A stretch of 64,000 nucleotides of DNA from Solirubrobacteraceae bacterium (lineage in GTDB: Bacteria > Actinomycetota > Thermoleophilia > Solirubrobacterales > Solirubrobacteraceae), in the NCBI GenBank assembly GCA_030690545.1, contig JAUYGN010000028.1, positions 17,181 to 81,180 on the forward strand. The letters are read 5' to 3'. Positions 55,203 to 62,915 of the stretch are shown one piece after another. Every line of letters begins with the position of its first letter. Within the stretch, counting starts at the first letter, position 1. A program made the position numbers and the translations under genes. The notes beneath the pieces were generated by a model. It saw nothing but the letters and a program-made list of their open reading frames with translations, had not been told where the DNA came from and did no database searches.

Positions 55203-55565
55203 TCAAACACCACCCAGTCGCCGGTCGGCGATTCGGTAGACGCTCGCGGTGGTTCCCGTCGGGTGTCGCAGGCCGTAGGCGAACGCTCGCAGTGCGAACG
55301 TTCGGGTGGGGTGGCTGACCGCGATCATGACGAGGCCCCACCGGTCCTCGTCCCACGGGACGTAGGTCTTGAAGCAATCGGGTAGGCGCGTTCCGTCTGG
55401 TCCTTCGGCTTCACAGCGCTTGATGTGGCTGGTCGGCAGGCCGCCCTCGCGTTCGATCTGACGTCGCAGTCGTGCCAGCTCGATGGCTGCGCGATCGGGC
55501 AGGCGCGCGAGGTCGTGCGCGATCTGCCTCTCAGCGAAGAGGACAGGCACGAGCACCGGCGGCAC
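55203..55565 (-). CDS. Putative RelE-like toxin (120 residues) of a toxin-antitoxin-like pair
   Basis: GTG start at 55565, 7 nt after the stop of the smaller gene upstream. Contains a helical front (QIAHDLARLPDRAAIELARL), then beta strands with conserved aromatic/basic residues (SHIKRCEAEGPDGTRLPDC, FKTYVPWDEDRWGLVMIAV), and ends ASVYRIADRRL. Size, helix-helix-sheet order and the YRIADRR end recall RelE/ParE-type mRNA interferases or gyrase poisons. Similarity is by pattern only. Encoded opposite to the transfer genes, as maintenance modules often are. Confidence 0.45.
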   Translation of the reverse strand: MPPVLVPVLFAERQIAHDLARLPDRAAIELARLRRQIEREGGLPTSHIKRCEAEGPDGTRLPDCFKTYVPWDEDRWGLVMIAVSHPTRTFALRAFAYGLRHPTGTTASVYRIADRRLGGV

Positions 55566-55572
55566 GGCGGGT

Positions 55573-55788
55573 TCAGCCTTCGCCGTCGGCGTCGAGCTGC
55601 CGCAGGACCTCGGGGATCGCGTCGCCCGTAAGGCGTTGTTCCTGGTAGCGGCCGACGATCGCGTCGACCGTCTCGTCATCGGGGTGCGTCTCGCGTCGGA
55701 TCACGATCGCTCCGTCCGGTCGCTCTTCCTCGACGAGGTAGCGGCCTTCGAGATCGCCGTGCAGTTCGATGACGGTCCGCTGGTCCAT
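55573..55788 (-). CDS. Putative antitoxin-like small acidic protein (71 residues)
   Basis: ATG 55788. Short, acidic, beginning with a beta-rich part (RTVIELHGDLEGRYLVEEER) and ending in an acidic helix (AIPEVLRQLDADGEG). The gene precedes, and is almost coupled to, the putative toxin gene, as usual for type II modules. No DNA-binding motif is obvious. Alternative: two unrelated small orphans of the element. No named family recognised. Confidence 0.45.
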   Translation of the reverse strand: MDQRTVIELHGDLEGRYLVEEERPDGAIVIRRETHPDDETVDAIVGRYQEQRLTGDAIPEVLRQLDADGEG

Positions 55789-55914
55789 CGTGGCGATTGT
55801 CGCAGGGCTGAGTGCATGGGGGAAGGCCGCCGGCGGAACCGGCTCTGCTCGGGCCGCGACAGCCGGCGGCCGAACGCGACAGACCGTGCCGACCGAGAGA
55901 CTAGCAGCCCGATA

Positions 55915-55952
55915 GCTAGCCTGATAACCTCTCTATCCCCATGACTGAGAGG
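55915..55952 (+). promoter_or_regulatory. Control region before the translocase gene
   Basis: GCTAGCCTG (55915-55923) also occurs before the Pra-like gene (59626-59634), so the two element operons may share a promoter or operator part; TAGCCT within it fits a -10 hexamer. CCTCTC at 55928-55933 is complementary to the GAGAGG ribosome site at 55947-55952, so translation could be reduced by a hairpin that hides the site. Confidence 0.4.
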
Positions 55953-55959
55953 ATCCGCA

Positions 55960-57732
55960 ATGCGATCTCTGACGAGTCCCCGGCCAGCAAGGCCACCGAA
56001 GCGACGTGATCTCGTGATCAGCCGTGCTCAAGCCGTCGTGGCCTACCTGTGGGTCGGGCTCCTGCTGTTGTTGGCGCTTGGGCTCTCGGGTCCCGACGGA
56101 TCGGGGCTGCCTGTTGCCGCGTGTCTGCTGCTGAGCGCGCTGGCGGTCGTTCGTGTGGATCGTCGCGCGGTCGATCGAGCCCGCGTCGATGGCTGGGTCT
56201 CGCCGCGCACGGCGACCACGGTCTCGGCGCTCTGGGCGATGTGGGCTGTGATCGCGAGCTCGCTGCTCACGGGCGCCGGCACGTTCGGGGTCGGCGTGAG
56301 GTGCACCGCGTCGCTGCTGGCTCTTGGCGTGGCGGGGTGGCGCATTCGCCGGTTCTGGCGCGAGCCTGGCGCGGATCGCCTCGAGCTCGTGTGGGGCGTC
56401 GTCGTCGATCGTCACCGGCTTGTGCTGCTGGCCGTGCTCGCCGTGGGCGTAGTGGCTGACCTCGGGGCTGCGGCTGCCGCGATCTCGGGTGGGTCGATCC
56501 CACTCGTGCTTGGTCTGTGCGCCCTGTTCGCGGTGAGCTGGCGCGGTGGCTGGTGGCGTGATCGGATGGTGCGCCAGCTGCGGATCGTCGCGGCGAACGC
56601 GGGGCGCATCGGGGATCCCTCGACCGTCGACATCCACGTGCGGGCGTGGGACGACGTTTTCATCGAACGCGCGACGGCCCTGTATCCGCTGACGTCCTGG
56701 GTCGCGCCGACCGATCCCGCACCGTTGGAACAGGCATTCGCGGCCGAGCGATGGCGCGCGACGCTTCACGCGGACAAGCGCATCGTCAACGTCGAACGGC
56801 TCCCGGCGCGGATGGAGCTGCCGGAAACCGACGAGCTGGACCCATACGAGTGCCCGACGGGGGTCGCCCTGCGGCTCGGTGTCACCCACGACGCCGACGG
56901 GCGGATCGTGCCCGCGGTCTGGGATCCGGACGCCGCAGACCCGCACCTGCTCGCGGTCGGGCCGACGAAGTCCGGAAAGTCCGTGCTGCTGCGGTGTCTG
57001 CTCGCGCAGGCGATCGCCGGCCGCTGGACGTCGGTCATCGCCGACCCGAAGGGCGTCGACTACCGCTGGGCGGCCAACCTACCCGGTGTCGCGCTTCGAG
57101 CGAGCGGCGACGACGCGTTCGAAGCGATCGACTACGCCGTCGACGAGATGCACCGGCGCCAGACGTGGATGGAAGAGCACGCCGCGCTCACCGCGACGAA
57201 CCTGACCGAGGTTCCTGGCAACCAGTTCCCGAACATGCTCGTCGTCGTCGACGAGATGGCCGAGCTTTCAATGCTCGGCGACAAGAAGCGCCGCGAGCAG
57301 ACGATGGCCAGCCTCGGATCGCTGGCACGCCGAGCCCGCTTCGTGAACATCGTTCTCGTCGTCGCGACCCAGCGGCCCGACGCGACGATCATCCCCGGCG
57401 AGATACGTGGCAACCTGGGAACCAGGGTGCTGACCGGAGACGGCGAGCAGCAGCACAAGCTCATGGCGTTCGGCACGACCGACGTCTGCCCGCTCCCGCC
57501 CGGCTACCCACGCGGCCGCGGTCGGCTCATGGTCGGTGGCGCCGCGCCGGCGGAGTTCCAAGCGGCGTTCATCGACCCGCAGACGGTTATCGACGCGCAT
57601 AGCGGGCGCCCGGGTGGTGGAGGCGGCGAGGCGATCCAAGACGGACCGGAAAATCGGCTTTCGGTCGGACCGGAGGTGAGGCCGTCGGACTCCGAGGAAT
57701 GTCCCATCTTCGACCTAGGGTCGTCGGCATGA
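55960..57732 (+). CDS. FtsK/SpoIIIE-type DNA translocase (TraSA/TraB-like transfer protein)
   Basis: 590 residues from ATG 55960. N-terminal membrane part (helices near 26-45, 50-64, 90-108, 155-173 and 178-195), then the motor: Walker A AVGPTKSGKSVLLRC (332-346), ADPKGVDYRW, Walker B LVVVDEMAELSML (427-439) and ATQRPDATIIPGEIRGNLGTRV. In AICEs one hexameric FtsK-like ATPase moves double-stranded DNA between mycelial or clustered cells. Longer than many AICE Tra proteins because of the membrane part. Its stop overlaps the start of the HTH-DUF3883 gene (ATGA). No gamma-like helix-turn-helix is clear at the C-terminus. Confidence 0.87.
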   Translation: MRSLTSPRPARPPKRRDLVISRAQAVVAYLWVGLLLLLALGLSGPDGSGLPVAACLLLSALAVVRVDRRAVDRARVDGWVSPRTATTVSALWAMWAVIASSLLTGAGTFGVGVRCTASLLALGVAGWRIRRFWREPGADRLELVWGVVVDRHRLVLLAVLAVGVVADLGAAAAAISGGSIPLVLGLCALFAVSWRGGWWRDRMVRQLRIVAANAGRIGDPSTVDIHVRAWDDVFIERATALYPLTSWVAPTDPAPLEQAFAAERWRATLHADKRIVNVERLPARMELPETDELDPYECPTGVALRLGVTHDADGRIVPAVWDPDAADPHLLAVGPTKSGKSVLLRCLLAQAIAGRWTSVIADPKGVDYRWAANLPGVALRASGDDAFEAIDYAVDEMHRRQTWMEEHAALTATNLTEVPGNQFPNMLVVVDEMAELSMLGDKKRREQTMASLGSLARRARFVNIVLVVATQRPDATIIPGEIRGNLGTRVLTGDGEQQHKLMAFGTTDVCPLPPGYPRGRGRLMVGGAAPAEFQAAFIDPQTVIDAHSGRPGGGGGEAIQDGPENRLSVGPEVRPSDSEECPIFDLGSSA

Positions 57733-58511
57733 GCACACCGAACATCGACCAGTCCGTCGGGCTGGACGACGATGGCGCCCGGCACGTCGCTCGGATGCTC
57801 AAGCGGATCGGCGACGCGTTCGAAGAGGTCTCAGGCTCTGGCGACATGGATGACCCTACGGCGGATCTTGCGGCCCTGCGCGCGCACTGCGACTTGATTC
57901 ACGGTGCCACTCAGGCTCTACGGCAGGAGTCGGCGTGGCTGCTGACCAGAGCGGTGCGTCGGGCGAACGATCGCCGACTGAAGGACTCCAGACTGACCTA
58001 CGAGCAGATCTGCGACGCGCTGGGCGGGGTGAACCGCCAGCGGGTGTACCAGATCAAGAGCAAGGAGCCGCCGCAGAGGACGGGGACGACTCAGGTCTTC
58101 AACGGCGCCCACATCGACGAGTCTCGCGCACGCGACGAGGACGCGGCCCGCGAGAAGAAGCAGCGAGACGATGCGGTTTCGGCCTACGCGTTGCGGCTCG
58201 CGAAGGGGACGTACTACCTCGCTGGATGGGACATCGAGGACTTCACCGGCCAGCGCCTGCCTGGCGGCTATCCGTACTCGTACGACCTCATCTTGCGTCG
58301 GGGGGGCGAGGTGCGCTGGCTCGAATCGAAAGGGACCACCGGGCGTCCTTCAGGCGCAAAGTCCACAGCCAACGAGCGGGCGCATGCACGTGATCACGAC
58401 GGCGATGTCGTGCTGTGGGTCGTGCATGACGTGAGGGTCGACCGAGCTGGTTCCGCGGCGCCGATCGCTTCGGCGGGCGTGGTCAGGATCACTGATCCTT
58501 GGCTCCCCTAG
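57729..58511 (+). CDS. HTH protein with C-terminal DUF3883 (NO VEIN-type, PD-(D/E)XK-like) domain
   Basis: 260 residues from ATG 57729, overlapping the translocase stop. N-terminal half is helical (DDDGARHVARMLKRIGDAFE) with an HTH-like LTYEQICDALGGVNRQRVYQI (about 98-118). A basic/acidic linker follows, then residues ~155-250: AYALRLAKGTYYLAGWDIED, YPYSYDLILRRGGEVRWLESKG and DGDVVLWVVHDV. The YDL...WLESKG pair matches the DUF3883 core (Asp and ExK of PD-(D/E)XK nucleases). DUF3883 is found in plant NO VEIN and in bacterial defence proteins. Here it is coupled to a DNA-transfer ATPase, so it may cut, mark or protect element DNA. Function inferred only. Confidence 0.6.
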   Translation: MSTPNIDQSVGLDDDGARHVARMLKRIGDAFEEVSGSGDMDDPTADLAALRAHCDLIHGATQALRQESAWLLTRAVRRANDRRLKDSRLTYEQICDALGGVNRQRVYQIKSKEPPQRTGTTQVFNGAHIDESRARDEDAAREKKQRDDAVSAYALRLAKGTYYLAGWDIEDFTGQRLPGGYPYSYDLILRRGGEVRWLESKGTTGRPSGAKSTANERAHARDHDGDVVLWVVHDVRVDRAGSAAPIASAGVVRITDPWLP

Positions 58512-58777
58512 GACGCGTCGTTGGCGGGCTCGGCGCGCAGCTCGCGGATGACGGATCCGTCAGGTAGCAGCGGTGTGATCGCGTCGTTCGCGACACGTGC
58601 GGAGTCAGCGAGCGTCACGGCATCGTCGGCGAGGATGATGACGGCGCTGCCGTCGGCCTCGAAGCTGATCACGGGCCCGAGGTCGGCGTGGTCGCGTTCC
58701 AGTGACGTGATGACGGGTTCCCAGCGGGCTTCGTCATCGAACGGCAGGCTGGTGATCGTGGTCCAGACGCGGTGCAT
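58508..58777 (-). CDS. 89-residue orphan of the element
   Basis: ATG 58777, sits 46 nt after the GntR gene on the same strand and overlaps the end of the HTH-DUF3883 gene (CTAG shared stops). Sequence is acidic with the strand-like FEADGSAVIILADDAVTLA and the helix ANDAITPLLPDGSVIRELRA. Begins HRVWTTITSLPFDDEARWEP. No membrane segment, no Cys, no recognised family. Position in the repressor operon suggests a role in control or immunity of the element. Confidence 0.5.
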   Translation of the reverse strand: MHRVWTTITSLPFDDEARWEPVITSLERDHADLGPVISFEADGSAVIILADDAVTLADSARVANDAITPLLPDGSVIRELRAEPANDAS

Positions 58778-58823
58778 TGCGGCTCGACGATACGCCGGTC
58801 CGGCAGCGCCGTGGTCAGCCGGC

Positions 58824-59573
58824 TCAGGGGTTGGAAACGACGTCGAGGTCGACGGGCATCCCCGGGGGATGGCACTCGATCTCGTGCGCGAGGACTCGGC
58901 CATCGGCGTCGCCGCTCGTAGTCGTGACGACGAGGACGTGCGATCGCGGCCCGAGGCCAAGATCCTCCGCGGCGCCCGGTTGGTCGCGCGCGGGCGAGCT
59001 GGTCACGGTGGCGGCGACCGACGCGAGTCTGCGGTGTGTCTGCGACTCGATGTAGAGCAGCGCCCCGCCGGGGACGTCCTCCCGCTCAAGTAGCGAGGGG
59101 CACGAACGGGCGAGGTCTCCCGGGTAGAACGAGGTCGCCGACATCAGCGGCGCGCCGTCGGCGTCGAGCGTGGCTGCGCGGCGCACGATGACGTCGTGCT
59201 GGTCGGTTCCGAAGACGTCGGCGAGGTTCGCGGGGAGGCTGTGGAGGCCGGCTTCCACGATGCGGGTGCGGTTGCCGGGCGGTAGCGGGCGGGTCATCCG
59301 CAGCCAACTCGACGTTGAGAGGTCCGCGATGTCGACCTTCGGGATCGCTGTGGGCTCGGTGATGAAGCTGGGTGTGCCGGGGCGGGATTGGATGAGGCCG
59401 AGGGCGACGAGCATCGCGCGGGCCTTGGTGACGGTGGGTTTGCTGACGCCGAACTCTGCGGCGAGCGTGGCGTCGCCGGGGATCGTGTCGCCGGTCTTGT
59501 AGCGGCCGTCGTCGATGCGTGCGCGCAGCTCGTTGGCGATCTGCTCGGCGGGGCTGGCTCGCTGGACGGACAT
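58824..59573 (-). CDS. GntR-family (HutC/UTRA) regulator, KorSA-like
   Basis: 249 residues, ATG 59573. N-terminal winged helix: EQIANELRARIDDGRYKTGD then DATLAAEFGVSKPTVTKARA and IQSRPGTPSFITEP. Residues ~95-245 form a UTRA ligand-binding domain (ATSFYPGDLARSCP, SHVLVVTTTSGDADGRVLAH). AICEs encode a GntR repressor (KorSA) beside pra that keeps transfer and replication genes off. Two perfect 15-bp palindromes lie in the divergent promoter region in front of this gene. Confidence 0.8.
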   Translation of the reverse strand: MSVQRASPAEQIANELRARIDDGRYKTGDTIPGDATLAAEFGVSKPTVTKARAMLVALGLIQSRPGTPSFITEPTAIPKVDIADLSTSSWLRMTRPLPPGNRTRIVEAGLHSLPANLADVFGTDQHDVIVRRAATLDADGAPLMSATSFYPGDLARSCPSLLEREDVPGGALLYIESQTHRRLASVAATVTSSPARDQPGAAEDLGLGPRSHVLVVTTTSGDADGRVLAHEIECHPPGMPVDLDVVSNP

Positions 59574-59577
59574 GGCG

Positions 59578-59592
59578 GGCAGGTTACCTGCC
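59578..59592. promoter_or_regulatory. 15-bp palindrome next to the GntR gene start
   Basis: GGCAGGT-T-ACCTGCC, perfect 7-bp arms, only 4 nt before the GntR start codon on the minus strand; binding here would block its own expression. Likely repressor operator. Confidence 0.6.
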
Positions 59593-59629
59593 TAGCCGCG
59601 GATGTGCCATCCGGGGGACTAAGGTGCTA

Positions 59630-59644
59630 GCCTGTCAAACAGGC
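59630..59644. promoter_or_regulatory. 15-bp palindrome before the Pra-like gene
   Basis: GCCTGT-CAA-ACAGGC, perfect 6-bp arms with a 3-nt spacer, 24 nt before the ATG at 59669 and directly after TAGCCT (59628-59633), a plausible -10 hexamer. A repressor bound here would block the pra-rep-xis-int operon. Confidence 0.6.
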
Positions 59645-59668
59645 AATCAATCTGGCGGAGGGCTGGGT

Positions 59669-60007
59669 ATGCGGATTCCGATCGACACGGCTGGGCTGAC
59701 GTTCATCGCGGGCAACAACCCGTCGATGGTGGTGGACATGGAGGGCAAGCCGCGCGCCGATCGCGCGACGGGCGAGGTGCTGTGGGGCTTGGACCTCGTC
59801 GCGCTCGGGAGCCAAGACGGTGCCGAGGTCTGGACGGTCCGCGTCGCGGGCGAGCCGAAGGGCGTGCAGCTCGGTCAGCCGCTGGCCGTCGAGGGGCTGG
59901 TCGCCACGCCGTGGGAGATCGACGGGCGCCACGGGATCAGCTTCCGCGCGCGCAAGCTCGCGGTGGTGGGCGGCTCGCAGGCGAAGCCCGCCGCGCCGGC
60001 GGCCTGA
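59669..60007 (+). CDS. Pra-like replication/integration/excision activator of AICEs
   Basis: 112 residues, ATG 59669 with a GGAGGG site. Starts MRIPIDTAGLTFIAGNNPSM and contains LDLVALGSQDGAEVWTVRVA and PLAVEGLVATPW, ending in a GISFRARKLAVV strand; this is the pattern of the small Pra-type proteins that stand before repSA in AICEs. In pSAM2 Pra activates the replication operon. First gene of the rightward block pra-rep-xis-int. All beta, cytoplasmic. Confidence 0.7.
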   Translation: MRIPIDTAGLTFIAGNNPSMVVDMEGKPRADRATGEVLWGLDLVALGSQDGAEVWTVRVAGEPKGVQLGQPLAVEGLVATPWEIDGRHGISFRARKLAVVGGSQAKPAAPAA

Positions 60008-60069
60008 GGGACCGGCAGAGCGATCCGAGTGGGGCAGTGGGCGCGCGGCATGACGACACGACCGGACTC

Positions 60070-61536
60070 GTGACCGCGCCTTCCGCTGCCCTGCTCGACG
60101 CCGTCGTCGACCGCGTCGGCCGGCCCGACTTCCGCAAGTTCGAGGCGCAGCTTCGGTCGTCGGGCTTCTGCGAGAAGCCGGTGCTGCTCGCCGGTCGCAT
60201 CGAGGTCTGCGACGGCGGCGACACCCGCCATGCGGTCTGGTCGACGGACGGTGAGCCCGATCAAGTGCTGCGCAAAGCCTGCGGCAACCGCCGCGAAGCG
60301 GTCTGCAAGCCGTGCTCGGAGCGCTATCGCGGCGACGCGTGGCAGCTCATCGCGGCCGGGCTGCGGGGCGGCAAGGGCATCCCCGAGTCGGTCGCCGGGC
60401 ATCCGACGCTGTTCGTGTCGCTGACCGCGCCGAGCTTCGGCGTCGTCCACTCTCAGCGACGCACGACAAAGGGTGAGCCGGGGCGCTGTCGACCGCGCCG
60501 TGGAAACGAATGCTGCCCGCACGGTGTCCCGCTCGGCTGCTCCAAGCGCCACGAGCCCGACGACCCGTGTCTTGGCGAGCCGTTGTGCCGGGAGTGCTTC
60601 GACTATCGCGGCGCGGTGCTGTGGAACAACGTCATGAGCGAGCTGTGGCGTCGCACGATGATCTACCTGCCGCGCGAGCTCGCCGCGATCCTCGGATGGA
60701 CGCAGAAGCGCCTGCACGAGGAGGTCCGCGTGTCGTACATCAAGGTCGCCGAGTACCAGGCGCGCGGCCTCGTCCACGTCCACGCGCTGATCCGGCTCGA
60801 TCGCCGGATGCCCGCGTACCGCGCCGATGAGGTCCACGCACCCGGCCGCCGCTTCACCGCCGATCTGCTCGAAGAGGCGCTGCGGGCCGCGGCCGACAAC
60901 GTCAGCGCCCCGACACCGGAACAGCTCGGCGGGCCGCCGGCGCGTTGGGGTGAGCAGCTCGACGTCCAACGCCTCGACGGCAACGCGGAGGAACGCGGCC
61001 GTCGCGCGAGCTATCTCGCGAAGTACTCCACGAAGGGCACCGAGCAGGCCGGCGGCCTCCCGTACCGCGTCCGACGCGACGGCCTCGACCGGCTGCCGGT
61101 CCGCGACCACGTCCGCGATCTCGTCGCCCAGGCGTTCGACCTCGCCGACGAGGACACCGAAGGAACTCGCCGGCTGGGGGCGTGCGCGCACATGTTCGGC
61201 TACCGCGGGCACTGCCTGAGCAAGTCGCGCAGGTGGTCGACGACGTTCAAGGCGCTCCGCGAGGCAAGAGAGCAGCACGTCCGCGAGCAGCTCGGCAAGC
61301 ACGGCGCCGATGCCGCACAGCGCGCGCTCGCCGAGATCGAGCCCGAGGACCGCGTCGGAACGTTCGCGTTCGTCGGCCGCGGTCATCTCACAAGCGCCGA
61401 CGCGTATCTGGCCGCTCAAGCGGCGGCGAGTGCGCGTGAACGCCGAGAAGCGGGGCGCGAAGCCCGCTACGACCATCACAACCGAGGAGGCAGGACCCGA
61501 TGGCAGCAGACGCCACACGAAGTCATGGTCGCGTGA
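60070..61536 (+). CDS. RepSA-like replication initiator (HUH rolling-circle type)
   Basis: 488 residues from GTG 60070; GTG 60037 would add 11. Cysteine-rich half with several CxxC pairs (AVCKPCSERY, ECCPHG, LCRECFDYR) likely binds zinc. HUH motif LVHVHALIRLD (His236, His238) and catalytic-Tyr region RRASYLAKYSTKGTE (Tyr315, Lys318, Tyr319) fit rolling-circle initiators of the pSAM2 RepSA type. It nicks the element origin after excision. The C-terminus is Arg/Ala-rich. A 7-codon ORF at 60050-60073 ends exactly on this start (GTGA), suggesting coupled translation. The last 37 bases overlap the excisionase gene. Confidence 0.83.
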   Translation: MTAPSAALLDAVVDRVGRPDFRKFEAQLRSSGFCEKPVLLAGRIEVCDGGDTRHAVWSTDGEPDQVLRKACGNRREAVCKPCSERYRGDAWQLIAAGLRGGKGIPESVAGHPTLFVSLTAPSFGVVHSQRRTTKGEPGRCRPRRGNECCPHGVPLGCSKRHEPDDPCLGEPLCRECFDYRGAVLWNNVMSELWRRTMIYLPRELAAILGWTQKRLHEEVRVSYIKVAEYQARGLVHVHALIRLDRRMPAYRADEVHAPGRRFTADLLEEALRAAADNVSAPTPEQLGGPPARWGEQLDVQRLDGNAEERGRRASYLAKYSTKGTEQAGGLPYRVRRDGLDRLPVRDHVRDLVAQAFDLADEDTEGTRRLGACAHMFGYRGHCLSKSRRWSTTFKALREAREQHVREQLGKHGADAAQRALAEIEPEDRVGTFAFVGRGHLTSADAYLAAQAAASARERREAGREARYDHHNRGGRTRWQQTPHEVMVA

Positions 61537-61736
61537 CCCCGCCGGACACGTTCGAGCCGTTCCTGACCGCTCGCGAGGTCGCCGACCGACTGCGGATCGC
61601 GCCGTGCACCGTGCTGCGCTACTTCGACGAGGGCGTCCTTCCCGGCCGCCGGCTCCGCGCCGGGCGCTGCCGCCCGGTCCGCTTCCGCTGGAGCGAGATC
61701 GAGGCCGCACTGCTCACCGAGGACCGCGGCGGATGA
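61500..61736 (+). CDS. xis: Excisionase-like HTH protein (Xis)
   Basis: 78 residues. A single MerR/excisionase-type winged helix: FLTAREVADRLRIAPCTVLR, then YFDEGVLPGRRLRAGRCRPV and RFRWSEIEAALL. AICE Xis proteins bend att DNA and favour excision together with integrase. It overlaps both neighbours (rep stop inside it, and the integrase ATG shares its stop as ATGA), so its dose is tied to that of integrase. Starts at ATG 61500. Confidence 0.82.
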   Translation: MAADATRSHGRVTPPDTFEPFLTAREVADRLRIAPCTVLRYFDEGVLPGRRLRAGRCRPVRFRWSEIEAALLTEDRGG

Positions 61737-62833
61737 GTCGCCGCAATGGGCAAGCCCGCACCGGTGAGATCAAGCGAACCTCCGCTGGATGGGCGATCCG
61801 GTACCGCGACGCCCGCGGCGTCCGACGGCAGCGCGCAGGCTTCCGCACGAAGGCCGAAGCCAAGCAGGTGCTCGACGAGGAACTGCGCAAGGCACGGCTT
61901 GGTCCGCTGCACCGACCTGATGTCACGCTGCGCGAGCTGACCGACGCGTTCCTGGAGCAGCACGACGCCGCGCCGTCGACGCTCGTCTGGATCCGCGAGA
62001 ACATGGCGCCGGCGCTGATCGCGTTCGGTGATGACCCGATCGGCGAACTGACCGTGCCCGACATCGCCAAGTGGCGCGCGAAGCTGCCGGCAGGCAAGCG
62101 TTATCGGTCGCACCGCGCGCTGCGGCAGGTGCTCCACGCGGCGCGACGCTGGAAGTGGATTGAGGACAACCCGGCCGCGGACGTGAGGAACCCGTCGCCG
62201 AAGCCGGGCGAGATTCATCCGTTCGAGTCGTGGGAGCAGATCGACGCGATCGCCGCCGAGCTCGACGACGTCTCGGGTCCGCTCGTGCTCTTCCTCTGCG
62301 GCGCCGGCGTTCGGCCAGAGGAGGCCTTCGGCGCGACCTGGGCCGACATCGACCTCGAACGTCGTGTCTTCACCGTTCGGCGCGGCTTCGCCAAGGGCCG
62401 GCTCAAGGAGTACGGCAAGACAGCCGGGTCAAGGCGAGCGGTCCCGCTGCGGGCGCGGGCCGTCATGGCGCTGGAGCAGCTCCCTCACGGCCGCGGGATC
62501 CTGTTCCCGGCCTCGGAAGGCGGTCGGATCGACATCAACAACTGGCGTAGCCGCGCCTGGACGCCGGCGTTAGCTGCCGCCGGAGTTGAGCACCATCGGA
62601 TCTATGACCTGCGCCACACGTATGCGACGTGGAGCCTCGCCGCGGGCGTCGACATCTTTACGCTCGCCCGGCGTATGGGCACCAGCGTGAAGATGATCGA
62701 CCAAACCTACGGGCACTTGATCACGGGCGCGGACGAGCGTGAACGCGAGCTGCTCGACGCGTTCGACGAGGCCCAATCCGAGGCGGCCGGAGAGGCCGAA
62801 AGCGAACCCTCCGAAGAGATAGTGGGCACGTAG
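61733..62833 (+). CDS. int: Tyrosine recombinase integrase of the element
   Basis: 366 residues. Arm-binding N-terminus (GEIKRTSAGWAIRYRDARGV), SAM-like core-binding domain about 65-160, catalytic domain with Arg194 (GAGVRPEEAF), Arg294-His295 (IYDLRHTYATW) and nucleophile Tyr326 (MIDQTYGHL). The usual first His of HxLRH is Tyr291 and the usual H/W before the nucleophile is Thr317. Integrates the circular element at the tRNA-Asp anticodon-loop region. Acidic C-terminal tail. A hairpin follows the gene. Confidence 0.9.
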   Translation: MSRRNGQARTGEIKRTSAGWAIRYRDARGVRRQRAGFRTKAEAKQVLDEELRKARLGPLHRPDVTLRELTDAFLEQHDAAPSTLVWIRENMAPALIAFGDDPIGELTVPDIAKWRAKLPAGKRYRSHRALRQVLHAARRWKWIEDNPAADVRNPSPKPGEIHPFESWEQIDAIAAELDDVSGPLVLFLCGAGVRPEEAFGATWADIDLERRVFTVRRGFAKGRLKEYGKTAGSRRAVPLRARAVMALEQLPHGRGILFPASEGGRIDINNWRSRAWTPALAAAGVEHHRIYDLRHTYATWSLAAGVDIFTLARRMGTSVKMIDQTYGHLITGADERERELLDAFDEAQSEAAGEAESEPSEEIVGT

Positions 62834-62883
62834 TGGGCACGCCGGCTAGGCAAGCAACTCCGTAGCGTCCTGCCCCGAAACGA

Positions 62884-62910
62884 CGAAAGCCCCGCGACCG
62901 CAGGGCTTCG
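62884..62910. terminator. Terminator hairpin after int
   Basis: AAGCCC and GGGCTT pair, extended outwards by CGA/TCG with one bulged A, around a loop of about 10 nt; placed between the int stop and the att repeat. It separates int from the tRNA gene, which is on the other strand. Confidence 0.45.
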
Positions 62911-62915
62911 TGGTG

